Source: Streptomyces buecherae | GTDB taxonomy: Bacteria; Actinomycetota; Actinomycetes; Streptomycetales; Streptomycetaceae | DNA: 64,000 nt | NCBI RefSeq assembly: GCF_014295035.1 | Contig: NZ_CP060404.1 | Coordinates: forward strand, 4,558,501 to 4,622,500 | Direction of reading: 5' to 3' | Shown here: positions 17,048-26,206 of the stretch, piece after piece | How positions within the stretch are numbered: position 1 is the stretch's first letter | Layout of the letters: the number at the start of each line of letters is the position of its first letter | Position numbers and translations under genes: made by a program | Notes under the pieces: model-generated | Database searches by the model: none | The model's input: the letters and a program-made list of their open reading frames with translations, nothing else | What the model was told of the DNA's origin: nothing

Positions 17048-18669
17048 ACCACGAGCACGCGAGGCCGGGTGGGTCCGACCGGCAGGATCGTCATGGCCGT
17101 TACGAGACCCACGAGGCGGCCGTCGCCGCTGAGAACTCTTCCGACGAACCGGGCGGTACGGCGGGTTCGGCCGCTGGCCCCGACGCCGAGGAGCGCACCG
17201 CCGGCGGGCCCGAAGGAGCCTCCGCCGAGGACGCCCCCGAACCACCCACCCCGGCCGACACTCCGCGCGACACCGCGCAGGCCGGCGACCAGCCCGAGGC
17301 CGGCTCCACCTGGGTCGACCGGCCCGCGTCGGAAGAGCCAGAGTCCGCCGGGCTAGGGGCACGCCGACCCGAGTCCGAGCAACGACCTACAGCCGAGCTG
17401 CCGGTGGCGGGGCAGTCGGCGGCGGGGCGGCCCGCACCCGTAGAGGAGCAGGCCGGCGCCGCGCGTATCGAGGCCGAGCGATGTGAGCGGTCCGAGGCCG
17501 AGCGCGCCGAGAGCGCGGGCGGCATGGGCGGTGGTGGTGGCGGGGCGAGTGTGGGCCGGTCCGCCGACGCGTCGGCCGAGCCCGAGACGGCTGGGGAAGA
17601 GTTCGGCGGCGGGTTGGCGGGGCTCGGCGGAGAGTTGGACGAACAAGCCCTGCGCCGCATGCTCCAGGGCGCCGTGGAGAACCTGGAGCCGACCCCGGAG
17701 GCGCTCGATCACCTGCGCCGCGCCGTACCGGCCCGTCGTACGCGCCGCCGCCAGGCACTCGTCGGCGCGGCCGCCGCCATCGTGCTCGGCGGGGCGGCGA
17801 TCCCCGCCTTCGTGCACGTGACCGCCATCGGCGACGACTCGCACGGCCGCCCGGCCAACGCCGCGAGCAGCGAGCGCACCCCCGAAGCGGTAACCGGCGG
17901 CCACCACGGCGAGGGCGGTCCGAAGGACGAGCAGTCGAAGCGGCCGTCCGAGAAGGACAAGGAAAAGGCGAAAGAAGACAAGAAGGAAAAGAAGAAGGAC
18001 AAGCCCACTCCGCGGCCCACCCACTCCGTCGCCCCGCCCCCGCTCAACCCGTCGAGCACCCTGGCCGCCACCTCGCCGACCTGCGCCAGGGACCAACTCG
18101 GCGACGGCGGGAGCAGCGCGAGCGCGGCCGACGCGGAGGGCCAGGTGTACGGCTCGTTCCGCGTCGTCAACACCTCGGGCGACCCCTGCACCGTCGAGGG
18201 CAGCGGCGTCGTCGGCGCGATGGCCCAGGGCGCGGCCGACCCGTCCAGCGTCCAGGTCGTCGACCACACGGTGGGCGACCCGGCCACCCAGTTGCCCCCG
18301 CCCTCGGCCGCCACCGAGGAGCTCATCCTGCAGCCCGGCCAGGCGTACGAGGTGCGGTACGCCTGGATTCCCACCCCGGGCGGCGGCGCCTCGGGGTGCG
18401 CCGACACCAGTACGCCGAGCCCCACGCCGACGACCGGGGAGCCCCAGAAGACCCCGGTGGAGGGCCCGCCGGCCTCCGAGGCACCCGGCGACACCGCGGG
18501 CCCTGGCAGCGGCACCGGTGGCGGCGGTGGCGGCGAGGAACCCGCCCCCCCGTCGAGCGTGGTCATCAGCCACACACCGGACGCGGGCGACCCCGTGGTG
18601 GCCAGCGCCACCGTCCCCGAGGCGTGCGCCGGCACCGTCTACCACACCGGAGCCCTGCCCAGCCCGTAG
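17044..18669 (+). CDS. Membrane protein coupled to the ECF sigma factor (possible anti-sigma factor)
   Basis: The 541-aa product has a long disordered acidic N-terminus (about residues 1-190). A short helical segment with EQALRRMLQGAVENLEP and DHLRRAVPARRTRRRQ precedes one membrane helix (LVGAAAAIVLGGAAIPAFV, about 240-258). Outside the membrane come a Lys/Glu-rich stretch (KEKAKEDKKEKKKDKP) and a DUF4232-like sheet domain (about 340-450, with TCARDQLG and VNTSGDPCTVEG). The C-terminal tail is Pro/Gly-rich. ATGA overlap with the sigma gene suggests it controls the sigma factor, but no zinc-binding HxxxCxxC anti-sigma motif is visible, so that role is inference. Confidence 0.75.
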   Translation: MNHEHARPGGSDRQDRHGRYETHEAAVAAENSSDEPGGTAGSAAGPDAEERTAGGPEGASAEDAPEPPTPADTPRDTAQAGDQPEAGSTWVDRPASEEPESAGLGARRPESEQRPTAELPVAGQSAAGRPAPVEEQAGAARIEAERCERSEAERAESAGGMGGGGGGASVGRSADASAEPETAGEEFGGGLAGLGGELDEQALRRMLQGAVENLEPTPEALDHLRRAVPARRTRRRQALVGAAAAIVLGGAAIPAFVHVTAIGDDSHGRPANAASSERTPEAVTGGHHGEGGPKDEQSKRPSEKDKEKAKEDKKEKKKDKPTPRPTHSVAPPPLNPSSTLAATSPTCARDQLGDGGSSASAADAEGQVYGSFRVVNTSGDPCTVEGSGVVGAMAQGAADPSSVQVVDHTVGDPATQLPPPSAATEELILQPGQAYEVRYAWIPTPGGGASGCADTSTPSPTPTTGEPQKTPVEGPPASEAPGDTAGPGSGTGGGGGGEEPAPPSSVVISHTPDAGDPVVASATVPEACAGTVYHTGALPSP

Positions 18670-18918
18670 GGCGAGCGGCGACGCCGGCCCGTTCGCGGGC
18701 CGTGGTGTGTCCTGTGTCGGCGGCTGTGACCTTGGTCTGTGTCGGCTGGCGGGGGAGTGCGGCGACGCTGGCCTGGTGCTGGGCCGTATCGCTGGATCGG
18801 GTCACTGACCCGTAGCGCCCGCCGGAGGGCGATGGGGTGCCTCGTGGGTGGGTGCTGGGCGGGATGGCGGGGGAGGGCGGTTGTCGGCTCGTCTGTATTG
18901 TCTCTCCCCCCCCGGGGG

Positions 18919-18992
18919 CCCTCCCCCCTCCCCCCTCCCCTCCCCTCCCCCCTCCCCTCCCCTCCCCCCTCCCCTCCCCTCCCCCCTCCCCG
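18919..18992. repeat. 17-bp polypyrimidine tandem repeat
   Basis: Units of CCCCCCTCCCCTCCCCT repeat about three and a half times, with shorter CCCTCC runs around them. The complementary strand is a run of G tracts. It lies in the 404-bp gap 18670-19073 before the SURF1-like gene. The remainder of that gap holds no recognisable gene. Frames through the repeat (Pro/Ser or Gly/Glu/Arg) are artefacts. Confidence 0.8.
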
Positions 18993-19073
18993 CCCCGCCT
19001 CCCGCCCCCTCCGAACCCCGGTGGCCGAGGCCCCTCCTGCTTCCTCCGCGGTGCCAGCCCGTACCGTGGTGGT

Positions 19074-20036
19074 GTGTATCGGTTTCTGCTGACGCCCCGG
19101 TGGTGGGGGATCAACGTCTTCGCCGCGCTGAGCATCCCGCTGTGCCTGTTCATGGGTAGCTGGCAGCTCGGCCGCTTCGAGTCGCGGGTGGACTCGCACC
19201 AGGAGCAGCAGGACCACGCCGCCGAGGCGGAGTCGGCTGCCGTCGCCCCCCTCGACGAACTGCTGCCCGTGACCACGGAGACCTCGGGCCGGCAGGCCAG
19301 GGCGGTCGGACGGTACGACGCCGCGCGGCAGTTGCTCGTCCCGGACCGTTCGCTGGACGACCGCGAGGGCTTCTACGTCCTCACGCTGCTGCGCATCGAC
19401 GGCGACCGTGCCCTGCCCGTCGTACGAGGCTGGCTGCCCGGCGACGCGGACTCCCCGGTGGACCGGGCCAAGGTCCCCGCCGTACCGGCCGGCGAGGTCA
19501 CCGTGGTCGGTGCGCTCCAGGCGTCGGAACACAGCACCAGCAACGGCGTCCAGGCACGCGGCGGCCTGCCGAAGGGGCAGCTCGGCATGATCAGCGCGGC
19601 GACGCTGGTCAACCTCGTGCCGTACGACGTGCACAACGCGTGGGTCACCGTCACAAAGGCCGCCGCCCCGCTGGAGCCCGTGCCGCCGGCCGCGGCCGAG
19701 GGCACCGGGCTCGACCTGAAGGCGTTCCAGAACCTGGGCTACACCGGTGAGTGGTTCGTCTTCGCTGGCTTCGTCATCTTCATGTGGTTCCGGCTCTTCC
19801 GCCGCGAGGTGGAGCACGCCCGCGACGTGGCCTTGGGTATCGTCCCTCCTTCCGATGATTCCGGACCCGGCCCCTCCGACGGACCGGACAGCCCCGACGA
19901 CCCCGGCCCCGCCGCCCACGACGCCGCCTCGCCCGACCCGACCCCGGAGGCGTCAGCCCCGGAGCGGCGACCCGACCAGGGCCGCGCGCCGGAGTCGGCG
20001 CCCGCCCCCGAGGCGGCCGGGGCGACCCGCGGCTGA
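19074..20036 (+). CDS. SURF1-family membrane protein
   Basis: A 320-aa SURF1-like protein of the cytochrome oxidase biogenesis family. It begins YRFLLTPRWWGINVFA with a first membrane helix, then the conserved WQLGRFESR, a periplasmic domain with VVRGWLPGD, and a second membrane helix YTGEWFVFAGFVIFMWFRL. The C-terminal 90 residues are a Pro/Asp/Ser-rich tail. GTG 19074 is chosen because the product then starts directly before the first helix; the longer frame to 18837 reads through the polypyrimidine repeat. It faces the S9 peptidase gene, with 286 bp between them that hold no gene. Confidence 0.9.
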   Translation: MYRFLLTPRWWGINVFAALSIPLCLFMGSWQLGRFESRVDSHQEQQDHAAEAESAAVAPLDELLPVTTETSGRQARAVGRYDAARQLLVPDRSLDDREGFYVLTLLRIDGDRALPVVRGWLPGDADSPVDRAKVPAVPAGEVTVVGALQASEHSTSNGVQARGGLPKGQLGMISAATLVNLVPYDVHNAWVTVTKAAAPLEPVPPAAAEGTGLDLKAFQNLGYTGEWFVFAGFVIFMWFRLFRREVEHARDVALGIVPPSDDSGPGPSDGPDSPDDPGPAAHDAASPDPTPEASAPERRPDQGRAPESAPAPEAAGATRG

Positions 20037-20322
20037 CGGGCTCCACCCGGCCCTGGACGCGCGGGGCTGCCCTCGCGCCGCGCACCGTCCCTCGTGTCGC
20101 GCCGCGCACCGTGGCCCGCCCCCCGGCGGGCGCACCGGTTCCGCGCGGGTACCGCTGACCCACGGCGCGCCCGGGTCCACGGCGTACCGCCGGCCCGCAG
20201 CACGCCGCTCGCCCGCCAGCCCCCCGCGTCCCGTCCGCGCGCCGCTCGTCCATCGGGCGACGGGCCGGGCCGGCGGTATGTCCCGCCGTCCCGCGCCCAA
20301 CCGTCCCGTAAGCAGCCCGGCG

Positions 20323-22443
20323 CTACGAGCCGGCGACAGTGGCCGGGTCTGAGGCGGCGCTTCCCGTGGACCCGTCCGAGGCGCTGGCCGGGCCGACGGT
20401 GTCAGCCGTGGAGTTCGGCTGGCCGTCGCGCCCCAGGTGCCGCTCCGCGAACGCTATTTCCATCCGCACCTGCTTGATCCGTTCCTCCACGACGAGGGAG
20501 CCGTGCCCGGCGTCGTACCGGTACACCTCGTGCACCGCGCCGCGCTGCTCGAGCCGGGTGACGTAGTTCTCGACCTGGCGGATCGGGCAGCGCGGGTCGT
20601 TCACGCCGGCCGAGATGTAGACCGGCGCCCGGACCTGGTCGACGTAGGTGAGCGGGGACGAGGCCGCGAACCGCTCGGGCACCTCCTCCGGGGTCCCGCC
20701 GAGGAGCGTGCGGTCCATCGCCTTCAGCGCCTCCATCTCGTCGTGGTACGCCGTGACGTAGTCGGCCACCGGCACCGCGGCCAGGCCCACGGCCCACACG
20801 TCGGGCTGGGTGCCGAGGCCGAGCAGCGTCAGATAGCCGCCCCACGAGCCGCCGCTGAGCACCAGCCGCCGCGGGTCGGCCAGCCCGGAGGAGACGGCCC
20901 ACGCGCGCACCGCGTCGATGTCCTCCAGCTCGATCAGCCCGACGCGGTGCTTGAGCGCGTCGGTCCAGGCCCGCCCGTAACCCGTCGAGCCCCGGTAGTT
21001 CACCCGCACCACCGCGTAGCCGTGGTCCACCCAGGCGGCCGGGCCGGCCGCGAACGCGTCGCTGTCGTGCCAGGTCGGCCCGCCGTGGATGTCGAAGACG
21101 GTGGGGAACGGTCCCTCGCCCGCCGGGCGTTGCACCAGCGCGTGCACCGGGCCGGCCGGGCCCTCCACCCACGCGTCCTCCACCGGCACCGAGTCCGGGG
21201 CGCGGCTGAGCCCGCCCGGCAGCGGCGGGGGTTCCAGGACGACGCGGCCGGTCGTCGAGCGGACCTGCGGGGGGTGCTGGGCGGACGACCACAGGAACTC
21301 CACCGAGCCGTCGGGCCTGGCCGTCGCGCCCGAGATGGTGCCCTTGGGCGTCTCCACCCGCGACAGCTCGCCGGAGGCCAGGTCGTATCGCCACAGCTCG
21401 CTGCGCGCCTGGTAGCTGTGGTCGACGAGCAGGGCTGTGCCGTCCGGATACCACTCGGCGCCCACGTCACCGGGCAGGTCGATGGTGAGCGCGCGCTCCT
21501 CGCCGGTGAGCGGGTTCCAGATCATCGGCTCCCACCGACCGCTCCGCTGGTGGCCCACGAGCAGCCGCGGGTCGCCCGACACCGGAGCGAAGCCCAGCAC
21601 CGCGAGTCCCAGCTCCTCGGCGCCGCCCTTGGTGTCGTCCAGCTCGGCGACGGTGGTGCCGTCCAGGCGCACCACCCGGATCGCCGAGTGCATCGCGTCA
21701 CCGTGCTCGGTGTGCTCGATGGCGATCAGGGTCGAGTCGTGCGAGAGGTCGCCGACACCCGCCGACTGGCGGTGTCGGTAGATCTCCACGGGGGCGGGGC
21801 CCCGGCCCCCGCCCGGCTCGACGTCGGCCGCGCCCGCCGCCTCGGGCCGGGCCGCCAGAGTGCCCGTGCCCGTGCTGGCACCGGTGCCGCTCGCCGCGCG
21901 AGCACCCCGTACGACGTGGATGACCGAGCCGTCCTCGTCCGTGGAGCGGCCGATGACCGCCGTGCCGTCCAGGCCGAGCGCGAGCCCCGCCGGGTAGGAG
22001 GCCGCGAGGCCAGGCACGGCCGGCTCGTCGGGCCCGCCCGTGAACGGCTGCCGCTGCCATATCCCGAACTCGTCCCCGTCGGTGTCGGAGAACCACCAGA
22101 TCGACTGGCCGTCGGGGGACAGCACGCCGTCCGTCGTACCGTTCGGCCGGTCGGTCACCTGGCGCTGCTCGCCCGTGGTGCGGTCCCAGGCGTACAGCTC
22201 GTACGTCCCCGTGGCGTTCGAGACGAACAGCGACCGCTCGGGCGCGCCCTCCGCCCAGTCCGGCAGCCCCACGCGCGCCGCGCGAAACCGCTTCTCCCAG
22301 TCCGGCCACTCCGCGCCCACGGCGCCGGCCGCACCCGCTGCCCGGCCGCCGCTACCCTCCCGGTCGCCGCGCTCCGCGCTCCCGCCCGTGCTCCCGTCCG
22401 CCTGGCCGGCACCGCCCCGCACCGCTTCGCTGCTCTCAGTCAT
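20323..22443 (-). CDS. S9-family serine peptidase (prolyl oligopeptidase-like)
   Basis: The 706-aa product has an N-terminal beta-propeller with WD40-like repeats (LSPDGQSIWWFSD and similar, about residues 90-420). An alpha/beta-hydrolase domain follows, with the nucleophile in GGSWGGYLT, Asp in GVNDPRCP and His in DAGHGSLV. Members cleave oligopeptides or acyl-peptides in the cytosol; no signal peptide is seen. ATG 22443 is used; the frame upstream to 22584 overlaps the divergent promoter region. It is divergent from the methyltransferase gene, and the 70-bp gap carries a DnaA-box sequence. Confidence 0.9.
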   Translation of the reverse strand: MTESSEAVRGGAGQADGSTGGSAERGDREGSGGRAAGAAGAVGAEWPDWEKRFRAARVGLPDWAEGAPERSLFVSNATGTYELYAWDRTTGEQRQVTDRPNGTTDGVLSPDGQSIWWFSDTDGDEFGIWQRQPFTGGPDEPAVPGLAASYPAGLALGLDGTAVIGRSTDEDGSVIHVVRGARAASGTGASTGTGTLAARPEAAGAADVEPGGGRGPAPVEIYRHRQSAGVGDLSHDSTLIAIEHTEHGDAMHSAIRVVRLDGTTVAELDDTKGGAEELGLAVLGFAPVSGDPRLLVGHQRSGRWEPMIWNPLTGEERALTIDLPGDVGAEWYPDGTALLVDHSYQARSELWRYDLASGELSRVETPKGTISGATARPDGSVEFLWSSAQHPPQVRSTTGRVVLEPPPLPGGLSRAPDSVPVEDAWVEGPAGPVHALVQRPAGEGPFPTVFDIHGGPTWHDSDAFAAGPAAWVDHGYAVVRVNYRGSTGYGRAWTDALKHRVGLIELEDIDAVRAWAVSSGLADPRRLVLSGGSWGGYLTLLGLGTQPDVWAVGLAAVPVADYVTAYHDEMEALKAMDRTLLGGTPEEVPERFAASSPLTYVDQVRAPVYISAGVNDPRCPIRQVENYVTRLEQRGAVHEVYRYDAGHGSLVVEERIKQVRMEIAFAERHLGRDGQPNSTADTVGPASASDGSTGSAASDPATVAGS

Positions 22444-22494
22444 GACCCCATTCTGCGCCGACCGACCCACAACTCGCTGGCGAGCCTTTCTGCC

Positions 22495-22503
22495 TGTGGA
22501 TAA
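22495..22503. promoter_or_regulatory. DnaA-box sequence in a divergent promoter
   Basis: TGTGGATAA (TTATCCACA on the other strand) lies between the S9 peptidase and methyltransferase starts. It is an exact match to the E. coli DnaA-box consensus, which is unlikely by chance in such GC-rich DNA. Function here is not known. Confidence 0.4.
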
Positions 22504-22513
22504 CCTCCCGGGC

Positions 22514-23359
22514 ATGGCACATCTCCCTGCCCCCGATGACTGGCGAGAAGCGAACCGCGCCATGTGGGACGAGCGGGTTCCCATCCACCTGACCAGCGAC
22601 TTCTACGACCTCGACGCCTTCCGCGCGGGCAGGGACCCGCTGTGCGATTTCCAGGCCGACGAACTCGGCGACGTCACCGGCAAGAGCGTCCTGCACCTCC
22701 AGTGCCATATAGGTCTCGACACCCTCTCCCTCGCCCGCCGTGGCGCGTCCCACGTCGTCGGCCTCGACTTCTCCGCGCCGGCCGTGGAAGCCGCCCGCGA
22801 CCTCGCCGCCGAGCTGGGCTACGGACCCGACCGCGCGTGCTTCGTCGCGGCCGACGTCTACGACGCGGTGGAGGCCGTGCCGGACACCGCGTACGACATC
22901 GTCTACACGGGCATCGGCGCGCTGTGCTGGTTGCCCGACATCGTGCGCTGGGCGGAGACGGTCGCGGCCCTCGTCGCGCCGGGCGGCTTCCTCTACCTCT
23001 CCGAGTTCCACCCGCTGGTGGACGCGCTCGACGAGGCGACCGCCAGCCGCATCGCGTACGACTACTTCAACCGCGAGCCATGGATCGACGAGACCCCCGG
23101 CACGTATGCCGACACCACCGCCCCGACCAGCTGTAACCGTCGAGTGGAGTGGCAGCATCCGCTGGGCTCGGTGATCAGTGCCCTGGCCGCCGCGGGGCTG
23201 CGCATCGAGTTCCTGCACGAGCACGACATGACGCTCTTCCCGCGCTTCGGCTCGCTCCAGCCCGAGGCCGGCACCCCGTACTACCGGCTGCCCCCCGACC
23301 AACCGCGCGTCCCCCTGATGTACTCGCTGCGCGCCTCCAAGCCACCGACGCACCACTGA
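22514..23359 (+). CDS. SAM-dependent class I methyltransferase
   Basis: This 281-aa protein has a class I methyltransferase fold: motif I VLHLQCHIGLDTLSLARRG, motif II VVGLDFSAPAVEAA, then DIVYTGIGALCWLPD and a motif around LVAPGGFLYLSEFHP. The substrate cannot be predicted; similar proteins are annotated only as generic methyltransferases. ATG 22514 follows CCCGGGC without a strong ribosome site, but homologous proteins begin near here. Monocistronic, convergent with the ketosynthase gene. Confidence 0.9.
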   Translation: MAHLPAPDDWREANRAMWDERVPIHLTSDFYDLDAFRAGRDPLCDFQADELGDVTGKSVLHLQCHIGLDTLSLARRGASHVVGLDFSAPAVEAARDLAAELGYGPDRACFVAADVYDAVEAVPDTAYDIVYTGIGALCWLPDIVRWAETVAALVAPGGFLYLSEFHPLVDALDEATASRIAYDYFNREPWIDETPGTYADTTAPTSCNRRVEWQHPLGSVISALAAAGLRIEFLHEHDMTLFPRFGSLQPEAGTPYYRLPPDQPRVPLMYSLRASKPPTHH

Positions 23360-23472
23360 CCGCCGGCGGGCGGCGCTCCGTAGCCACCCCGCGCCGTCCG
23401 CCCCCGTGCGCCGGCGCCGCCGCGCGCCGCACTCCCCGGGGCCCAGGGCTGAGGCCCGGCACATCCACCCCG

Positions 23473-24714
23473 TCACTCGGTCGTGAAGAGCAGCACCGCG
23501 TTGTGGCCGCCGAAGCCGAACGAGCAGGTGATCGCGGCGGACATCGCGGCGCGGCGCGGTGCGCCGGCGACCACGTCCAGCTTGTGGTCCCCGTCCTGGT
23601 GGCCGAAGTTGGCGATCGGCGGGATCACCTGGTGCTCAAGGCTGAGGACCGTGTACGCCGCCTCAAGCGCCCCGGCGGCGCCGAGGGCGTGCCCGACGAC
23701 GCTCTTGGGCGCCGTCACCGGCGGCGGGTGCTGCCCGAACACCCGGCTCAACGCGGCTGCCTCGGCGGCGTCGTTGAGGCGTGTCGAGGTGCCGTGCGCG
23801 TTCACGTGCCCGATCTCGTGCGGCGCGCACTCCGCGTCCCGCAGGGCGATCCGGATCGCACGTGCCGCGCCACTGCCGTCCGGGAGCGGCGCGATGGGGT
23901 GGTGGGCGTCGCTGGTACCGCCGTAACCGCGCAGGAGCGCGCGCACCCGGGCTCGGCGCGCCCGCGCGCCGGCGTACCGCTCCATGACCAGCACCGCCGC
24001 GCCCTCACCCAGTACGAACCCGTCGCGGTCGGCGTCGAAGGGACGGCTGGCCAGCTCCGGTTCGGCGGTCCGGCGGGACAGCGCCCGCAGCCGCGCGAAG
24101 CACGTGGCGCTCATCCGACAGCAGGCCGACTCGCTCCCGCCGGCGAGCACGACGTCGCACGCGCCCCCGCGCAACAGGTCCCGGGCCACGCCGATGGCGG
24201 TCGCGCCCGACGCGCAGGCACTGGCGGTGGTGAAGCCAGGCCCGCACGCCCCCAGGTCCATCGCCACCTCCCCGGCGGCCATGTTCGGCACGCTGCGCGG
24301 CAGGGCCAGCGGCGACACACGGTCCGGCCGATCGTCGTTCAGCTCGCGGAACTCGGCGGTGTACGTGTGCAGGCTGTTGGACCCGACACCAAGCACCACG
24401 CCGACCCGCTCGCCGTCCCACGCGCCGGGGTCGAGCCCCGCGTCGGCCACCGCCCGCCGCGCCGCGGCCACCGCGAACTGGCTGAACCGGTCGGTACGCC
24501 GCGCCCACCGCGCGCCCAACTCCGCCGCGGCGTCGAACCCGGGCACCCGACAGGAGAAGTCGACCGGCAACCCCGCGAGTTCCGCGTCGTACGCGGCGAC
24601 CGAACGCCCCCGACACAACCCGGCCCAGTTCGCCTCGGGCGTCAGCCCGACAGGCGAAAGCACCCCGAGCCCCGTCACGGCGATGTCGGCGGTCCGCGCC
24701 GTGGCGACACCCAT
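23473..24714 (-). CDS. Beta-ketoacyl-ACP synthase II-type enzyme (orphan ketosynthase)
   Basis: The 413-aa product is a complete FabF/KAS II-like condensing enzyme. The nucleophile Cys167 is in TASACASGA, the two histidines are in NAHGTST and VVGHALGAAG, and the C-terminal glycine-rich SFGFGGHNAVLLF is present. ATG 24714 has GAGGAG upstream. No chain-length factor, ACP, acyltransferase or ketoreductase gene is adjacent, so it is neither a full type II PKS nor the housekeeping fabD-fabH-acpP-fabF set. A frameshifted KAS III C-terminus and a TetR remnant lie within 900 bp upstream, suggesting the survivor of a decayed lipid or polyketide locus. Confidence 0.9.
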   Translation of the reverse strand: MGVATARTADIAVTGLGVLSPVGLTPEANWAGLCRGRSVAAYDAELAGLPVDFSCRVPGFDAAAELGARWARRTDRFSQFAVAAARRAVADAGLDPGAWDGERVGVVLGVGSNSLHTYTAEFRELNDDRPDRVSPLALPRSVPNMAAGEVAMDLGACGPGFTTASACASGATAIGVARDLLRGGACDVVLAGGSESACCRMSATCFARLRALSRRTAEPELASRPFDADRDGFVLGEGAAVLVMERYAGARARRARVRALLRGYGGTSDAHHPIAPLPDGSGAARAIRIALRDAECAPHEIGHVNAHGTSTRLNDAAEAAALSRVFGQHPPPVTAPKSVVGHALGAAGALEAAYTVLSLEHQVIPPIANFGHQDGDHKLDVVAGAPRRAAMSAAITCSFGFGGHNAVLLFTTE

Positions 24715-25052
24715 CGTTCTCCTCACGGACCGCTCCCTCGGCGTTGGCGCGCCCACCGCCCGGAGCGGGGGAGACGGTGCGCGGCCACATCCTCAACGCG
24801 TAGGACTGTGCCAGATCAGGCACCCGGTGCGGCCTTGCCGACGTGCGCCATCTGGGGGAGAACGACGTTCGACGCCACACGGCTACGGCGCTCCGCCCTA
24901 CCCCACCCGACAGAGGCGGCGCACGGGCCGCCGACGCATGCCGCGGGCGCGCCGCCCACGCCGCGCCCGTGCGTCGCGCGCCCCCGAACCCCGGGGCTCC
25001 GGCCCCATCCAAGCAGGACCGGTTCGGTACGGGGGGAGGCCGGGCCCGCGCC
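24715..25052. other. Gene-free stretch upstream of the ketosynthase
   Basis: This holds the ribosome site and presumably the promoter of the ketosynthase gene, then GC-rich DNA without a supported gene. Together with 25233-25376 it separates the ketosynthase from the two gene remnants. Confidence 0.4.
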
Positions 25053-25232
25053 TCACGGCCGAGGAGGCGAGCCAGGGCCCGTCGGGTGCGCGCGGCGGAG
25101 GCAGGGTCGGCGAGGAGCTGAATTCCCTGGTCGGAGGCAGCCCCCGGGGAAGACCTCGCGCTCGGTCTCGACGTAGTCGATCCAGGCGTCACAAGCTGCC
25201 CACAACCGGGGGAGCCCGGGCCGCTCGCGTCG
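25053..25232 (-). pseudogene. TetR-type regulator remnant
   Basis: On the minus strand, PRLWAACDAWIDYVE...EVFPGGC matches the ligand-domain core of TetR regulators that carry a W-x-x-Y-V-E...FPGGC signature. The frame then changes, and a TetR-like C-terminus (GIQLLADPASAARTRRALARLL) continues in another frame. The N-terminal HTH is absent, and the segment that should follow FPGGC is missing. I read it as an internally deleted, frameshifted fragment. Confidence 0.45.
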
Positions 25233-25376
25233 CGCCCGGCCCACACCGTCCGAGCGAAGACCACTGACGCCCCGCCCCCGGCGCGGCCTACGCCCTACGG
25301 GCGTGCGCGGCCCGGCGTGCCCCCTGATGATCGGCGCCGAGGAGATGTCCGACGCCACCGACTGGAGCGGCCGTCG

Positions 25377-25610
25377 CCCACGCACCAGGCCGACCTCCGC
25401 ATCATCGAGACCGTCACACGCCAACTCGGCCTGCCCGACGATGTGATCGTCGCCAAGGACGCCATCGACTCCGGCAACATCTCGGCCGCGTCAGTTCCGT
25501 TGGACCCTCGCCAAGCTCGCCGAGCGCGGCGACCTCCCCTCCGGCCCCCGTGTCCTGCTCTTCGCCTTCGGCGGCGGCCTCTCTTGGCGGGCCAGGTCGT
25601 CACCTGCCCG
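25377..25610 (+). pseudogene. KAS III (FabH-like) C-terminal fragment with two frameshifts
   Basis: HQADLRIIETVTRQLGLPDD is followed by SGNISAASVPL, the His and Asn active-site neighbourhoods of FabH-type enzymes. Near 25505 the frame shifts to LAKLAERGDLPSGPRVLLF and AFGGGLSW. Near 25585 it shifts back to AGQVVTCP, the normal C-terminal end. The N-terminal two thirds, including the Cys, are missing. Reading the three frames together restores a continuous KAS III C-terminus, so two compensating indels are the simplest explanation. Confidence 0.65.
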
Positions 25611-25843
25611 TCAGTGTGCGCACGGCACGCCGCCAGCCGTACCTGCCTTCAGCGCTCCGGGCGGACTGTGTTCCCCTGGCTGGGCCGCCCCCGCTCCCCC
25701 GCCGCCGTATCCGGCTGTCGCTACTCGGGGCGCCCTTCGACGCGAGGGCTGTCGGGTTGTTGGCTTCGAGATGCAGGACTGTCGGGGAGGAGAGTCGACC
25801 GAGGTCGTCTCCGCGTTTCTCCCTAACGATCACCGATAACGAG

Positions 25844-25879
25844 TCAGGGCCACCGACTCGCGTGAGTCAGTGGCCCTGA
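25844..25879 (-). terminator. Hairpin terminator of tRNA-Pro
   Basis: TCAGGGCCAC...GACTC (25844-25859) pairs with GAGTC...GTGGCCCTGA (25864-25879) with one mismatch, directly downstream of the minus-strand tRNA. Confidence 0.75.
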
Positions 25880-25894
25880 TCTGCTACTTCACAG

Positions 25895-25968
25895 TCGGGG
25901 TGGCGGGATTTGAACCCACGACCTCTTCGTCCCGAACGAAGCGCGCTGCCAAGCTGCGCTACACCCCG
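25895..25968 (-). tRNA. tRNA-Pro (anticodon CGG)
   Basis: On the minus strand the acceptor CGGGGTG pairs with CACCCCG, with discriminator A. The anticodon arm CTTCG-TTCGGGA-CGAAG has CGG at the anticodon. The T arm GGGTTCAAATCCC is canonical. CCA is not encoded. The length is 74 nt. Confidence 0.95.
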
Positions 25969-26206
25969 AAGCAACGAGCTCTACTTTAGCGGACCCGCCG
26001 CCGTAGACGAAATCCGGTTCCGAAGCCCCGTCCGGCCCATCCCCGGCCCCCACCCACCGGGCCGACCTGGGCCGACGCACGGCGTGCGGAAGCCGGGGTC
26101 GGGGCGGGACGGGGCACAGTCAACGATCAGCGCCGGCCCCACCGCCCCCGTGAGCCGCATCACCGCGCCCACCATTGCACCCCACCCCACCCTTCCCCCG
26201 CCGCCC

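Noticed and set aside
18919..18992. CRISPR array
   Set aside because: Contiguous 17-bp units without unique spacers and no cas genes.
18837..19073. N-terminal extension of the SURF1-like protein
   Set aside because: It translates the polypyrimidine repeat; GTG 19074 begins directly at the conserved start.
20437..22503. Long plus-strand frame opposite the S9 peptidase
   Set aside because: Antisense shadow of a gene with an intact catalytic triad.
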